A stretch of DNA of 48,319 nucleotides from Jimgerdemannia flammicorona (taxonomy: Eukaryota > Mucoromycota > Endogonomycetes > Endogonales > Endogonaceae): positions 1 to 48,319 of the forward strand of contig RBNI01000049.1 of assembly GCA_003990745.1 (NCBI GenBank), given 5' to 3'. Below the pieces are notes generated by a model. That model was not told where the DNA came from and did no database searches. It was given only the letters and a program-made list of their open reading frames with translations. The position numbers and the translations under genes were made by a program. Of the stretch, positions 21,400 to 32,141 are shown piece after piece. Positions within the stretch are counted from its first letter, which is position 1. Each line of letters begins with the position of its first letter.

Positions 21400-23057
21400 T
21401 ATAATAGTTAAAGTTTTTACAACAAATAAAAATATAGTCAAGAGGTTAATTTCTATCTTTGATAGCAAGAATTACACTATTCAAGTATTCTATATAAGTA
21501 ATCTTCTATAGGAGTATAGTTTAATAGAGTATATGAAACTATAGATTTAGATTTAAGATTATGATATTACAAATAATTATTGAGTATGATAAGAGATTAT
21601 CTTTATACTATCAAATCAGCAAATGAAGCTTATAATACATACTATAATAGTCTATAATATATGAGAGACTCTATACAATTATCATATATAAGCATTTTCA
21701 TCAAATTGATTCTACCTAAAATCTCAGTTATTTCATTTATAAATAAAATTCAAGAAGAGTATCTGCAAATATATCAATTGTATTAATGATCTGATAAATT
21801 AGGTAAATTCTCTAAGTATACCAATAGAGTACATTAGCAATAAAGATAAGATTCTGGTTCTTATATAAGACCTAAGATATATATATAATATCATAGTAGT
21901 AGCTATATATGAGAGTGGGAAACTCATAGACTACACTTATATAATAATAAGTCTCATCAATAAAGAGATATATCAAAGAAATAGCAGTAATGATGATGAT
22001 AAAAAAGTATTCTACAGATTATGTAGATAAGACAAAAAGTGCTAATAAGGTCAAAAAAATAAAAAATTCAATAGAAACTATCATTATTGTGGTAAGTATG
22101 GATATATATAAAACAATTACTATTATAATAATAAAGAGAATAATGAAAATAAGTATAGAAGCAGGTATTGACAATATAGGAACAATGAAAAGAAATATAA
22201 CAGTAAAGAATAATGTAATATAAATACTACTGAAACTGATGATAATGGTGATATATTTTTGCATAAGTAACATCTATATATATGTTTATTAATAAGAATA
22301 CAACTAGCAAGAGCACTAATACTACTGATAACAATGATGTTTGGCTTATAGATTCAGATACTATACAATATATAATAGCCTATCAAGAATAGTTCTTAAT
22401 ATATAGATCATTTAAATATCCTATACTTATTAAGTTAGGTGATAACAATATCATATATGCTTATAGAAGAGAAAATATTGATATATATCTCTATAGAAAT
22501 ATCATAGAGCTTGCTGGTATTTTCTAGGATATATTGTTGAAATGAGGCAATCTTTATATAATTAATGATATACTGAGTAGTGTGAAGATCTCTACATATG
22601 TAATAGCTATATCTAATATATTCAATATATAGTATTAATACTTAAAATATATAGGGAAATTAAGCTTAGAAAGAATAATTAAAAATAGATCTATATGAGA
22701 ATTATTGACAATATATTCTAATGACAATTTCTGTAAATATTATATAATAAAAATATCCCAGTATCTATTTAAGAAGTAGATGAAATATATATCTAGTATA
22801 CTTAATTTAATTTATATAGATATATATAGCCTAATATATACTACTTTCTATAAAGAGAAGAGATATTTCATTATATTTATTAATAACTATATATATAAGA
22901 TATATATGTATTTCTTATTAGCAAAAAGTAAAGCTTTGAATAAATTTAAAGAAATCCAAGTAATTGTAGAGAATAAAACAAAATATAGAATATGTTCTAT
23001 ATACTCAAATAATAGATATGAATATGTCAACATTATATTCAAGTAGTATCTAAATAA
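21400..23057 (+). pseudogene. Copia gag, protease and N-terminal integrase
   Basis: Multiple stops and frame changes. A gag start region (NYTIQVFYISNLL, near 21470) is followed by a knuckle remnant with YCGKYGYIKNNYY (near 22085-22130), whose last Cys and His are now Tyr. The copia protease signature remains as WLIDSDTIQYI (near 22345), where the family has DSGAT. The integrase core is open for 88 codons at 22780-23046, with LNLIYIDIYSLI, YFIIFINNYIYKIYMYFL and SIYSNNRYEYVNIIFK. The second catalytic Asp now reads Asn. It stops where LTR2-b is inserted. Confidence 0.65.
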
Positions 23058-24586
23058 TGTAACAGTGACCTCAGAATGATGATATTAGCACAGGAGACAG
23101 TCTTTCCTTGCAAGCCACCAGATTGGAGCATAAGAAGATTATACAGTATACAAGATGAGCAATGATGACCAACTGTGAGTCATTGTGACCATGGTATAGT
23201 ACCTGAAGGAATATAAAAGAAGGATCAAGGAACTGCAGTAGCAGTAACTAACAAGACCCACCAATCCCAAAATATCCCAAAGACTTATTATAAATGAAAT
23301 ACCTACTGTCCACCAAACCTCAAGGTCAAGGAACCACTAAGGCACCTCAGTAGAAGAAAGAATGTTCTAAGACATCAGAAGAGCCATGAGGACCTGCTCA
23401 AGAAGGACTCCTAGTATTAATCTGGGTACTGCAGATTCCTATCACTTTATCCTCTACTACTGTGAAATGGAAACAAGGATCACTATTGCTACTGAATGTC
23501 TCCAAATATGGCAGGAGTATGAAATAAGAAACCTCCTCTGCCAGGAGTTCCCACAGGCCAGCCCTCAAGAGCTATAAGATGCTACTCCCATAGATATATG
23601 TGAGACAAGAATAGCTAAAAAGATCCATCAGATCTTCAGGCATGCACCATGGTCAATCCCCAACTTGGAGTATGTTAGAGTCTCAGATTTCAGAGACCTG
23701 TCATCCTACTGTATCAATGCACTAGAAGCCAGAGTGGCTACAGAAGCCCAGTCTACTATCACCCTCAATAGTGATGAAGTAGAAGACTTCTGGCACCCCA
23801 TCCTCCAGGACAACCCAGACCAATTCCTACAAGAGTTGATCTCAGTATTCTAAGGCCCAAGCATCTAGGTTAGACCTCCCCAAGACCCTACATTTGTTCC
23901 TTATTTTGTAGAAGAGAACCTCATAGACTAGAGAGCCCCAGACCTCCTTCTCGCTGCCGAATATGATGATGTCATCAGTGATGACATTATCCCACACAAC
24001 ATCAAAGCATGTGAAAATGATGAATTCATGGACCTCATCTCCTTTGAAGATATTCTGACCTCTGATAATGAAGATGAAACCCCCATGGTTCTGAACTTTC
24101 TGCTCTAAGTTCTTTGTTACACTGAATAATGCCAGCACTGGTATTTTGATGTAACACTGGATAATGCCAGCACTGGCATTCTGAGGTGATACAAAATTAT
24201 TCCAGCACTGGTATTCTGATATGATACTGAATTATATCAGCATTCTGAACCTGTACAACCATCAGTACCAACCCTGAAACTTAGTAGTTTTAGTTATTAG
24301 AATTTATATTTAGCTTTATATCTTAGCAACCATTGAATTATATTTTGTATAAATACTTCTCTTATTTCCTCTGAAATAAAGTCAGTTCTGGTTTCACTTA
24401 CACACAATTCCTTACAAGCAATCTAAGAGATAATAAGACAATTTAAAGATAAGAAGTTTGAGGACTATAAGATCTTGGGAAGGCACTCCAATAAGAACTT
24501 GCTTATAACAAACTTGAGTTAGTCTAAGAGATACATCTTGAAGAGAATCTGGCATATTTGAAGGACTCAGTGACCACTATGTGACA
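23058..24586 (+). repeat. LTR2 copy b, solo LTR inside copia integrase
   Basis: 1529 bp, TGTAACAG...GTGACA, with no internal element sequence on either side. The copia integrase reads YLN before it and KYD after it, rejoining in frame. The flanks share ATAA (AATAA if the LTR ends one base earlier), a 4-5 bp target duplication as expected for Ty3/gypsy. This is a solo LTR left by LTR-LTR recombination. Confidence 0.85.
23299..24108 (+). pseudogene. LTR2-encoded ORF (LEO), copy b
   Basis: 270-codon equivalent of the ORF in copy a. The ATG has become ATA (23299-23301). Long open stretches remain, 23386-23577 and 23665-23853. Gln and Trp codons that are stops in copy a are intact here at four places, while CAA is TAA at 23851-23853 as in copy a. 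A TAG near 23929 replaces the Trp of LIDWRAPD. The frame ends at TAA 24106-24108. Residues include EYEIRNLL and IAKKIHQIF. Confidence 0.65.
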
Positions 24587-25893
24587 ATAAATATGATATA
24601 TACTATTAGACAATAGTATCATATATATCACAGCAGAATAGTATAGCCAAGTGATTTAACCATATAGCTGTAAAAATAATGAGAATAATAATTAATACAG
24701 CTAGATTATCATATTCTTATTAGACCAAAGCTATCAATATAGTAATATATATATAATTGATATATATATATATCTTGAGTATTAAGTAAGGAATCTGATA
24801 ATAATAATAAGTATTCTAGAGATAATGATCTTACTCTTAAAGAGTTATAGAGTGAAATAAAGCTAGATATATTATATCTATATATATTTGAATATGATGT
24901 ATACATTCTTAATAAGAGCATTATCAATCAGTATAAGTTTGAGCTAAAAGTTAGCAAGTATATGTTTCTTGGATATTCTAATAAGACATACTGACTTTAG
25001 AATCTATATAAATATTATATAGTAATCTCATGTGATATAAAGTTTAATGAAAAAGAAAATTAAAAATTCTATATAGATATATCTATCAGAATCTCTATTT
25101 TAAAATCTCAGTAAGTATAATATCTAATACTAATCTCTCTGATAAACTAAAATTATTTTTAACTATTATATATATCTGAGTCAGAGTTACCTAAACTAAG
25201 GATAATAAAAATTAAAAATGATAAGACCAATGATGATAATGATGAAAGATCTATCAAGAGCAAGGAAAAATCAAAGTATAAGCTCAGAAATAAGACTTAT
25301 TCCAATTTAGGAAGTTATTGAGATATACCAAAGATGTCTCAATATGTATAAAGACTATGGGAGCTATATATGTTAAGATATATAAATATTTATTTAGTAT
25401 AACTTCTTCTGATAATAAAAAATAGAAACAAGTTATAGATAAAGAGTATAATTTACTTATCAAGAATAGTATATAGAATCTAGTACCTCTTCCAAGCAAT
25501 TGATGAGTTATAGAATTATAATAGGTATATAAGATCAAGTATATATAAGAATGATAGAAATATAGAATAATATAAAATATACTTCATTACTAAGAGTTAT
25601 TTATAATATTATGATATTGACTATAATAAGATATTTTTACTAGTATTCAAGCTTACTTTACTAAGAATACTTCTTATAGTTAGTACTATATACAATCTAG
25701 AAATCCATTAGATAGACATAAAAATAGCTTTTCTCAATGATAAAATAGATATAGAGCTATATATTTACTAGCTATAAGAATATAAGCAGAATGATGACCT
25801 CATATATAAATTATATAAAGGATTATATAGTATCAAGTAAGCAGCCTATTTGTAGAATAGAAAAATTAATAAATACCTTTTGACTATAGCTAT
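24587..25893 (+). pseudogene. Copia integrase end, linker and N-terminal RT
   Basis: Continues the integrase with YISQQNSIAK (family PQQNG-A-R; near 24620), then LSYSY and a linker. A long low-complexity stretch with LSKYMFLGYSNKTY (near 24955) follows. RT begins near 25490 and is clear at YNLEIH, then a stop, IDIKIAFLNDKIDIELYI, and YKLYKGLYSIK (25690-25850). The copia RT hallmark QMDVKTAFLNG is thus recognisable. The piece ends at CTAT, duplicated at 32609-32612 on the far side of element 4. Confidence 0.65.
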
Positions 25894-26360
25894 TGTGATG
25901 GCTGATCAGAATTAGTAATATGAAATAGGAGAATTAGACATTTGATTGCAGTATCTGAATCTGATTCCCAATATAGCTTAGCCTCATAAATAGCAGCCAT
26001 ATTCCACAAAGTACAGAAACTTTAATGTTTGCAAAGATTTAGGAGATCTTAGAATCTTCATAATCAGCAAAATCTTAGCAGATGTTAAAAGATTCAGTAC
26101 TTGTGAAACAAGTCATTACTTAGCCACCTTATAGTTAGCAAAACTTATATAAATAACCCAGTATCTTAGAGTGAATAAACCTCAGATCGAAATAGTTCAA
26201 AAGCAAAAGAGATAGCAAAGAAACTAGTAAGCCTGCAGGCAGATATACTTCGAACTCATCCACTACTGCATCCCAAGGACTCTGAGGAGTCAGAGAAGAT
26301 CAAGTATTCAAGATACAGAAAACTGACATACTTTCAAGAGTAAGCATCTGCTACATTACA
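25894..26360 (+). repeat. LTR3, 5' copy of element 4
   Basis: 467 bp, TGTGATGG...ATTACA, with TATAAATA at 26148-26155 and AATAAA at 26174-26179, only 18 nt apart. U3 is about 255 bp and holds no ORF. Unlike LTR1 and LTR2 it is an ordinary short LTR. Confidence 0.9.
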
Positions 26361-26380
26361 ACTTGGTGCCCATTGGCTGG
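26361..26380 (+). other. Primer-binding site of element 4
   Basis: ACTTGGTGCCCATTGGCTGG follows the 5' LTR directly. TTGGTGCCC is a typical tRNA 3'-end complement. Element Z carries the same site after LTR2-c (37077-37096) with three transitions, so LTR2- and LTR3-type elements share a primer although their LTR bodies look unrelated. I cannot name the tRNA. Confidence 0.7.
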
Positions 26381-26393
26381 TGATTCAAGATGA

Positions 26394-27343
26394 ATCCCTC
26401 ACTTTCAAGCTGAACAACAAACAACTGCCACTACCCAAGCAACTATACAAATCAAGCCACAATACCCAGACAAAATGGATATGAGACCACTAGTATTCCA
26501 TGGGTATACCTCAGATGAATCAATCATTACCTTCATTGATGATTTCGAGCAGTATGCCACCATAAGGACTCTGACAGCAGTACAGCAAGTAGCCCTCATG
26601 TCCTTCAGCCTACAAGGTCCTGCCAGAGCAGCATTCATAGCCATAACCTATGCAGAAAATGATGCCAATGCTATACTGACAGCACAGAAGACCTGGCTCC
26701 AAAATATATATTATACAGATGAGATCAAGCAAGCCCTGAAGGATCAGCTCAATACAATATGCCAAGGAATGAGCAAGGATCCAAACACATTCTATACCAG
26801 AATTTGATATCAGATAATCCTCACAGATTATGCTACTGCTATCCAAGATCAAGTAGCTGAAGCAACCTTCATGAAAGGAGTTTACTCAGAGATAGCCATG
26901 GCCATCCATTCATCACCAGTGGTCTTGGATCTGCCACAGAAGTTCACCTATGCTTAGCGATATTAGACAGCCAGACATCTACAAGACCATACAATGGAAA
27001 GAGTCACAGGAGTCAGAATCGAAACACCCAAGGCAACCAGTGTGATCCCTACTACAATGATCAATCGAAACACACCTCAGCAAAAACTACAGAGCAGCAA
27101 AAGAATAGTGACCCTATGGAGGAACTTGCCAAGAGGTTCGCTGAAATGACCACCCATCTGGGAGATGTGGTAAAAGAAATCCAAGGAAGAAACTGCCACC
27201 CAGTTCAGAAGTTTGTTGCCACCTCGGATAAGAAGAAAGATATCTGCTATATCTGTAGAGAAGAAGGCCACTACTCCTATGAATGTATGAGTGAAACCAA
27301 GTGCAAGGCTCAACCAAGCAATGTTACACAAAACAGAGAGTAG
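26394..27343 (+). pseudogene. Element 4 gag
   Basis: The frame is open after a TGA at 26391; the first ATG in frame is 26475 (110 codons to 26807). The capsid region holds VFHGYTSDESIITFIDDFEQ, a Ty3-type gag start, and YYTDEIKQALKDQLNTICQG, which is matched in element Z. Stops fall at about 26805, 26956 and 26965, with one frameshift before 27100. The C-terminal piece in the new frame (27116-27343) has an intact nucleocapsid knuckle, CYICREEGHYSYEC (near 27244-27285), and ends at TAG 27341-27343. Element Z has TAA at the homologous codon, so this is probably the true gag stop. Gag forms the particle and packages RNA. Confidence 0.75.
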
Positions 27344-30300
27344 GCCAATACAATTACCTTTGAGAAAATTGGAGATTCTGATGAAGAAGAATGGGAGGCC
27401 TATCCTGCTCAGACTACCAAGAAGGATGTTCGCAAGGAACCCTACAAGAGACCACCAGGAAGACCCAAGAAGAATCCAGTAGAAAAGCAGATGGAAACGG
27501 CTACCAAAAGCCAAGCCAAAGAGATGGACCAAGATATGGAGCTGGAGCAAGCAGTTCAAGATATTATCTGAGGAACTACCCCAGCCAGCAAAGGAGAAAA
27601 AGAAAAGAAACTTCACAAGATCAAGACTTTCAAGTATGATATCTTCAAGGACCTTAGCCAACAAAAGGTCAATGCAACCTTTGGTCAGCTTACAGAAATC
27701 CCAACATTCAGACAACAAATGAGGTTCAGACTTGCCGAAACAACCAAGGAGCAAGGATGGAAGATAACCAAGGTCAATAACATTCAAGAGGACTCAGGAG
27801 AAGAAAGTGAAAACAATCACAAAACCTCTGCCTATGCAACATACCAAATCAAAGATAGGGTCTTTGAAGCCATCATCGATACTAGAGCAAGAGGATGTCT
27901 CCTCAGCAAGAAAACAGCAGACCACCTAGGCTGGGAAGTTGAAGAAGTAACCAAGTTGGTTTTTATCATAGCAGATGGCACAAGAGCCACCCCTCTGGGA
28001 AAAATCTGAGAAGTCTCCATCAAGATTGGAGAAGCAACCATCCCAGTAGATGTAATCATAACCAATGCCACTAACTATGATATCCTCATTGGCAATCAAT
28101 GGCTTCATAAAGTCAGAGCAGTAATTGATCTCAATGCCCAGAAGATGCAAATCACCTACCAGGGACAGAAGATATGAATTCCCATCAATGTCAACAAAGG
28201 AGTCTTGCCTGACATGGAGAAAGAAGAGAGTAAGCAAGAGGAAGCTTATATGGTGACTACTCTAAAAAAGAAAGTTGGACAGATGAATGAAGAAGAATGG
28301 TATAAGAAGATCGCAGAAGGCTATATACCACAAGGAGTCTGTTCTCATGGGATCAAGATGTACTGTATAGAGCATGTTAATGATTGCTATCAGTGCACCA
28401 TCAGGATCAAGAAAATCCACCAAGAAAGAAGACAGAAAGCTCTTGAAAAACAGGTCAGAGAAGAGAAGAAGGAGGAAGATGATGAACTACTAGCCCTCCT
28501 GGAGGATAGTGATGATGAAGAAGAAATTAAGGTCAAGATCTGAAGGACCCACCCTGATGCAGTCTTGCCAGAATATAAGTCAGAAAATGCAGCTGGAATG
28601 GACATCGCCACAGTAGAAGAAGCTGTACTAGAATCCCAAATAACCACCCTACTTGCAACTGGACTGGAGATGACTATCCCAAAGGATCATGTTGGGATCC
28701 TCAAGACAAGAAGCAGCCTGGCCAGAAGCAAAATTACAATTGAAGGAGAAGTTATCGATTCTGACTATACTGGAGAAATCCTGCTCATTACTAGGAATCA
28801 CAATCCTACAATCTCATTTCTGGTCAAGAAGAAGGACTGATTGGTACAGATGTTGATCTTTCCAATCCTACAACCAAGGATCATAGAAGTCAAGAATTTG
28901 GAGAAAATAAAAAGAGGAAAGAAAGGATTCAGATCCACAGGAAGAGGAGTATTTGCCAGTACCAAGATCACTGAACTGGAGCATAAGAAGGAGGAAATTA
29001 CAAACAAGCACAGTTACACTATTGAAAATAAATTTCCACTCAAGGAGGAACTCAAGAAAATACTCCATGAATTCGAGGATGTCCTTGCCATGGATTTCAA
29101 GGATATCAAGGGAAAGACCCCACACTACTATTATGAGGTAGATACTGGAGACACTGAACCAATTTACCAGAAGGCAAGACCTGTCCCACCAGCCTACCGA
29201 GAATGGCTTAGAGAAGAAATCAAGCAGATGGAAGAAGCTGATATTATCAAAGAAGCCAGCAGCCCCTGGTCTTCACCAGTTGTACTAGCCCTGAAAAAAG
29301 GAAGCAAACCTGGAGAATTCACCCCAAGACTCTGTGTTGACTACAGAAAGCTCAATGCAGTTATCAAGAAGGATCGCCAACCACTGCCCCTCATCAGTGA
29401 CATCCTTATAACATTGGGAGATGAAGCATGGTACTACAGCACCTTGGACTTATACTCGGGATTCCACCAAATTGGACTCACAGAGATAGTAAGTGAAAAG
29501 TCAGCCTTCATTACCCCAGACAGAACCTACATCTATCTATGAATACCATTCAGGATGTGCAATGCACTAGCAAGCTTTCAGCAAATGATGAACAAAATCT
29601 TCCACTATGATATAGGAAGATAGATGATAGTCTATGTTGATGATGTAATCATCTACAGCAAGATACCTGAGGAACACTTGCAGTACATATGGCAGATAAT
29701 GGAAAGACTGAGAAAGCATGGCCTGTATATCAAGCCCAAGAAATGCAAATTTGCAGAAATTAAGATCTCCTACCTTGGTCATATTATCAATCGAGATGGA
29801 ATATATATGGACCCCCTCAAGATATAAGCAGTAGCAGCATACCTAAGGCCCACCACTGTTACAGAAGTCTAAGCCTTCATGGGACTTACCTCCTACTATC
29901 ACAGATTTATCAGAGGATTCTCCAATATTATAGGTCCAATCTATAAACTCAACAAGAAGAACACTAAATTCAACTAGACTAGTAGACAACAAAAAGCATT
30001 TGATGAACTTAAGGTCAGACTGACCCAGGCACCCATCCTCAGATAACCCAATTGGACCCAAGAGTTTATCCTTCAGACAGACACAAGTGTATAAGGACTA
30101 GGAGCAGTTCTAGCTCAAAAGGAAGACAAAAAAGAGTATATTATTGCATACCTAAGCTGAGGAACCTGAGGAGCTGAAAAAGAATACGAATCCTACAAGT
30201 TGGAATGCCTTGCAGTCATCTGGACTGTGGAAAAGTTCTACTACTATCTGGCTGGAAGACACTTCACCATTCAGACAGACCATTCAGCTCTCACCTGGCT

Positions 30301-30463
30301 ACTGACAACTGGACAACCCAAAGGAATCTATGCCAGATAGATAATGAAGTTACAAGCCTATGATGTAACCATTATACACTGCCCTGGAAGAACAAATTCC
30401 AATACAGATGCTCTCTCATGGATACCTCAAAACACCTCCAACCAACAAATTAATTATGAATAA
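27344..30463 (+). pseudogene. Element 4 pol: protease, Cys/His segment, dUTPase, RT, RNase H
   Basis: One frame, the same as the gag C-terminus, over about 1040 codons with roughly 20 stops. Order: a spacer of about 170 charged residues; protease near 27863-28160 with IIDTRARGCLL (DTGA decayed) and YDILIGNQWL; a Cys/His segment at 28334-28396 (CSHGIKMYCIEHVNDCYQC); an acidic linker (LLALLEDSDDEEE); dUTPase near 28556-28948; RT with LCVDYRKLNAVIKKDRQPLP, TLDLYSGFHQIGL and YVDD intact at 29633-29644; and RNase H with QTDHSALTWL. dUTPase motifs are AAGMDIA, RSSLARSK, GEVIDSDYTGEI, a damaged motif 4 (stop in place of Arg) and GFRSTGRG. The frame ends at TAA 30461-30463, overlapping the integrase ATG. 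Confidence 0.85.
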
Positions 30464-31658
30464 GGAGCTCTACTATAGAATCATCATATATCTGGGACAG
30501 CGAAAGATGCCCCAACATCTGGAAGAATGGATGCAAATGATTATCAACAGAACATAGAAACAATTTGAAACTGATGGATAAATACTGAAGAAAGGAAAAC
30601 TACTAGTTATACCAGAACACAAGAAGGAACAAGCAATGAAATCAATACATGAACTTGGCCATCTAGGAGGAATGAATATATATGACAAGGCAAGAAGAAC
30701 AATATGGTGGCCAGGAATGGAAAAAGATATCAGACAATTTGTCAAAACCTGCGACAAATGTCAAAAACAGAAACAAGACCAACAAAACCAAGCCCCAGGA
30801 TCAGCACATATAGAACCAGTACTATTTGCCCATATAGCAATGGATGTAATCGGCCCTCTACCCTTGACCCTGACTGGTAACTGATATATCATTGTCATCG
30901 TAGACCTTTTTATGAAGTGGATAGAAGCAGGACCCCTCAAGGAAGCCAATGCACAGTCAATCGCCAATTTCTTCCACAAAGAAATCATCTGCCAGTTCAA
31001 GACCCCAATGCAAGTAATTACAGATAGAGGAACAGAATTTGTGAACCAGTTCTTTGAGGTTCTCTACAAGAAGTATAAGATCCAGTATATTTGGACTACA
31101 GCCTATCACCCTCAAGGAAATGGACAAGCAGAAAGGACCAACAAGACCCTCAAGAATATTATCACTAAGATTTGTAATAACTATGAAAACTGGGATCACT
31201 ATCTGCCAATAGCATTATCTGCTCTCTGAGATAACAGATCACAAAGTACCCACTTTACCCCTTGAGAAATGCTGTTTGGAGAAGAAAGTTCTCAAGAAAC
31301 CCTATTGTCCAATAGGGATGCTGTATGGAAACATGTGAATGGAGAAATACAGAGACTACACCAAATCAGGAAGAAGGCTGAGGATTACATAATGAAGGCA
31401 CAGGCACTACAACAGAAGAATGCAGAAAAAACCCACAAACTCCTAGAGATTATCAAGATAGGAGACAAAGTCCTGGTATATTGGAATATGGTAGAAGCCT
31501 CATGGTTATGAAAACTGAAGCCCAAGTGGGAAGGACCTTATCTTGTACAAGATATAAAAGGAACCATCTTTTGGCTACAAAAACTCTCAGGCACAATCAT
31601 CCCCACTACCATCTACCAAAACTGACTCAAGAAGTATTATGACCAGTCAATGAAGTAA
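30456..31658 (+). pseudogene. Element 4 integrase ORF (separate frame)
   Basis: About 400 codons from ATG 30456 (inside ATGAATAA) to TAA 31656-31658, with about eight stops. The zinc finger is complete: HELGHLGGMNIYDK then CDKCQKQK. DDE core: IAMDVIGPLP, ITDRGTEFVNQFFE and YHPQGNGQAERTNKTL, with all catalytic residues intact. The C-terminal part has GDKVLVYWN and KPKWEGPYLV. Integrase inserts the cDNA into the genome. It is in the +1 frame relative to RNase H, so it needs reinitiation, frameshifting or a separate message. The start and overlap match element X exactly. Confidence 0.85.
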
Positions 31659-32100
31659 TACTGCTGCCCTCAGAATTACTAGCGCAGTCTAGCGAGCCAT
31701 TGAAAGACAGTGGTGTTCCACTGAGCCACCAACAATAGAAGAATCCTTTGACAGTATTCAGAGTATAGTGCAAACACACTTGTTACAAATCTCACATTTC
31801 AAGACCTACCAGAACCAAACTGAGTTCTAGGAATACTTCAAGTTGGGACAGCTACTGAATTCAAGACCAAAGATGGGAAAAGAAGACTGGATTAGAGAAT
31901 GTCAGCTCTCCTACACTCAGATCACAATTGCAAAAAGAGTGCACAAGTTATTCAAAGATAACAAGTCAGCCTTAGTCCATTTCCAAGGAGTAACCCCAGG
32001 AGACTTTGGATATATCAAGAGACAACATTGGAAGAACGTGATGACACAAATCATACAGTATAAGGAAATACAAATTGTAGAAGCCTGGGAATTCAAGTAA
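31639..32100 (+). pseudogene. Element 4 post-integrase ORF (LEO family)
   Basis: 153 codons from ATG 31639, overlapping the integrase stop by 20 nt in another frame, to TAA 32098-32100, which is 42 nt before the 3' LTR. Three stops (TGA near 31651, TAG near 31690, TAG near 31831) fit CGA/TGG and CAG decay; the last 85 codons are open. Shared segments with the LTR ORFs: RAIERQW after the second stop, then 45 residues later EYFKLGQLL, then TIAKRVHKLF, spaced as in LTR1 and LTR2. It lacks the long acidic C-terminal part of those ORFs. Not recognised as any known retroelement protein; no transmembrane segments, so not an env. Confidence 0.65.
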
Positions 32101-32128
32101 ATAGAATGCTCCTGAGACGAATCACCTA

Positions 32129-32141
32129 TTCAGGAGGAAGA
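32129..32141 (+). other. Polypurine tract of element 4
   Basis: TTCAGGAGGAAGA directly before TGTGACGG of the 3' LTR. It is the plus-strand priming site and fixes the LTR boundary 3' of the LEO ORF. Confidence 0.7.

Noticed and set aside
21990..22273. Ile/Lys-rich ORFs on both strands near 22 kb
   Set aside because: AT-rich copia sequence gives open frames by composition. Only the frame with the YCGKYG knuckle remnant has family support.
31639..32100. Envelope gene in element 4
   Set aside because: An ORF after integrase suggests env, but it has 153 codons, no signal peptide and no transmembrane segment, and it aligns with the soluble-looking LTR ORFs.
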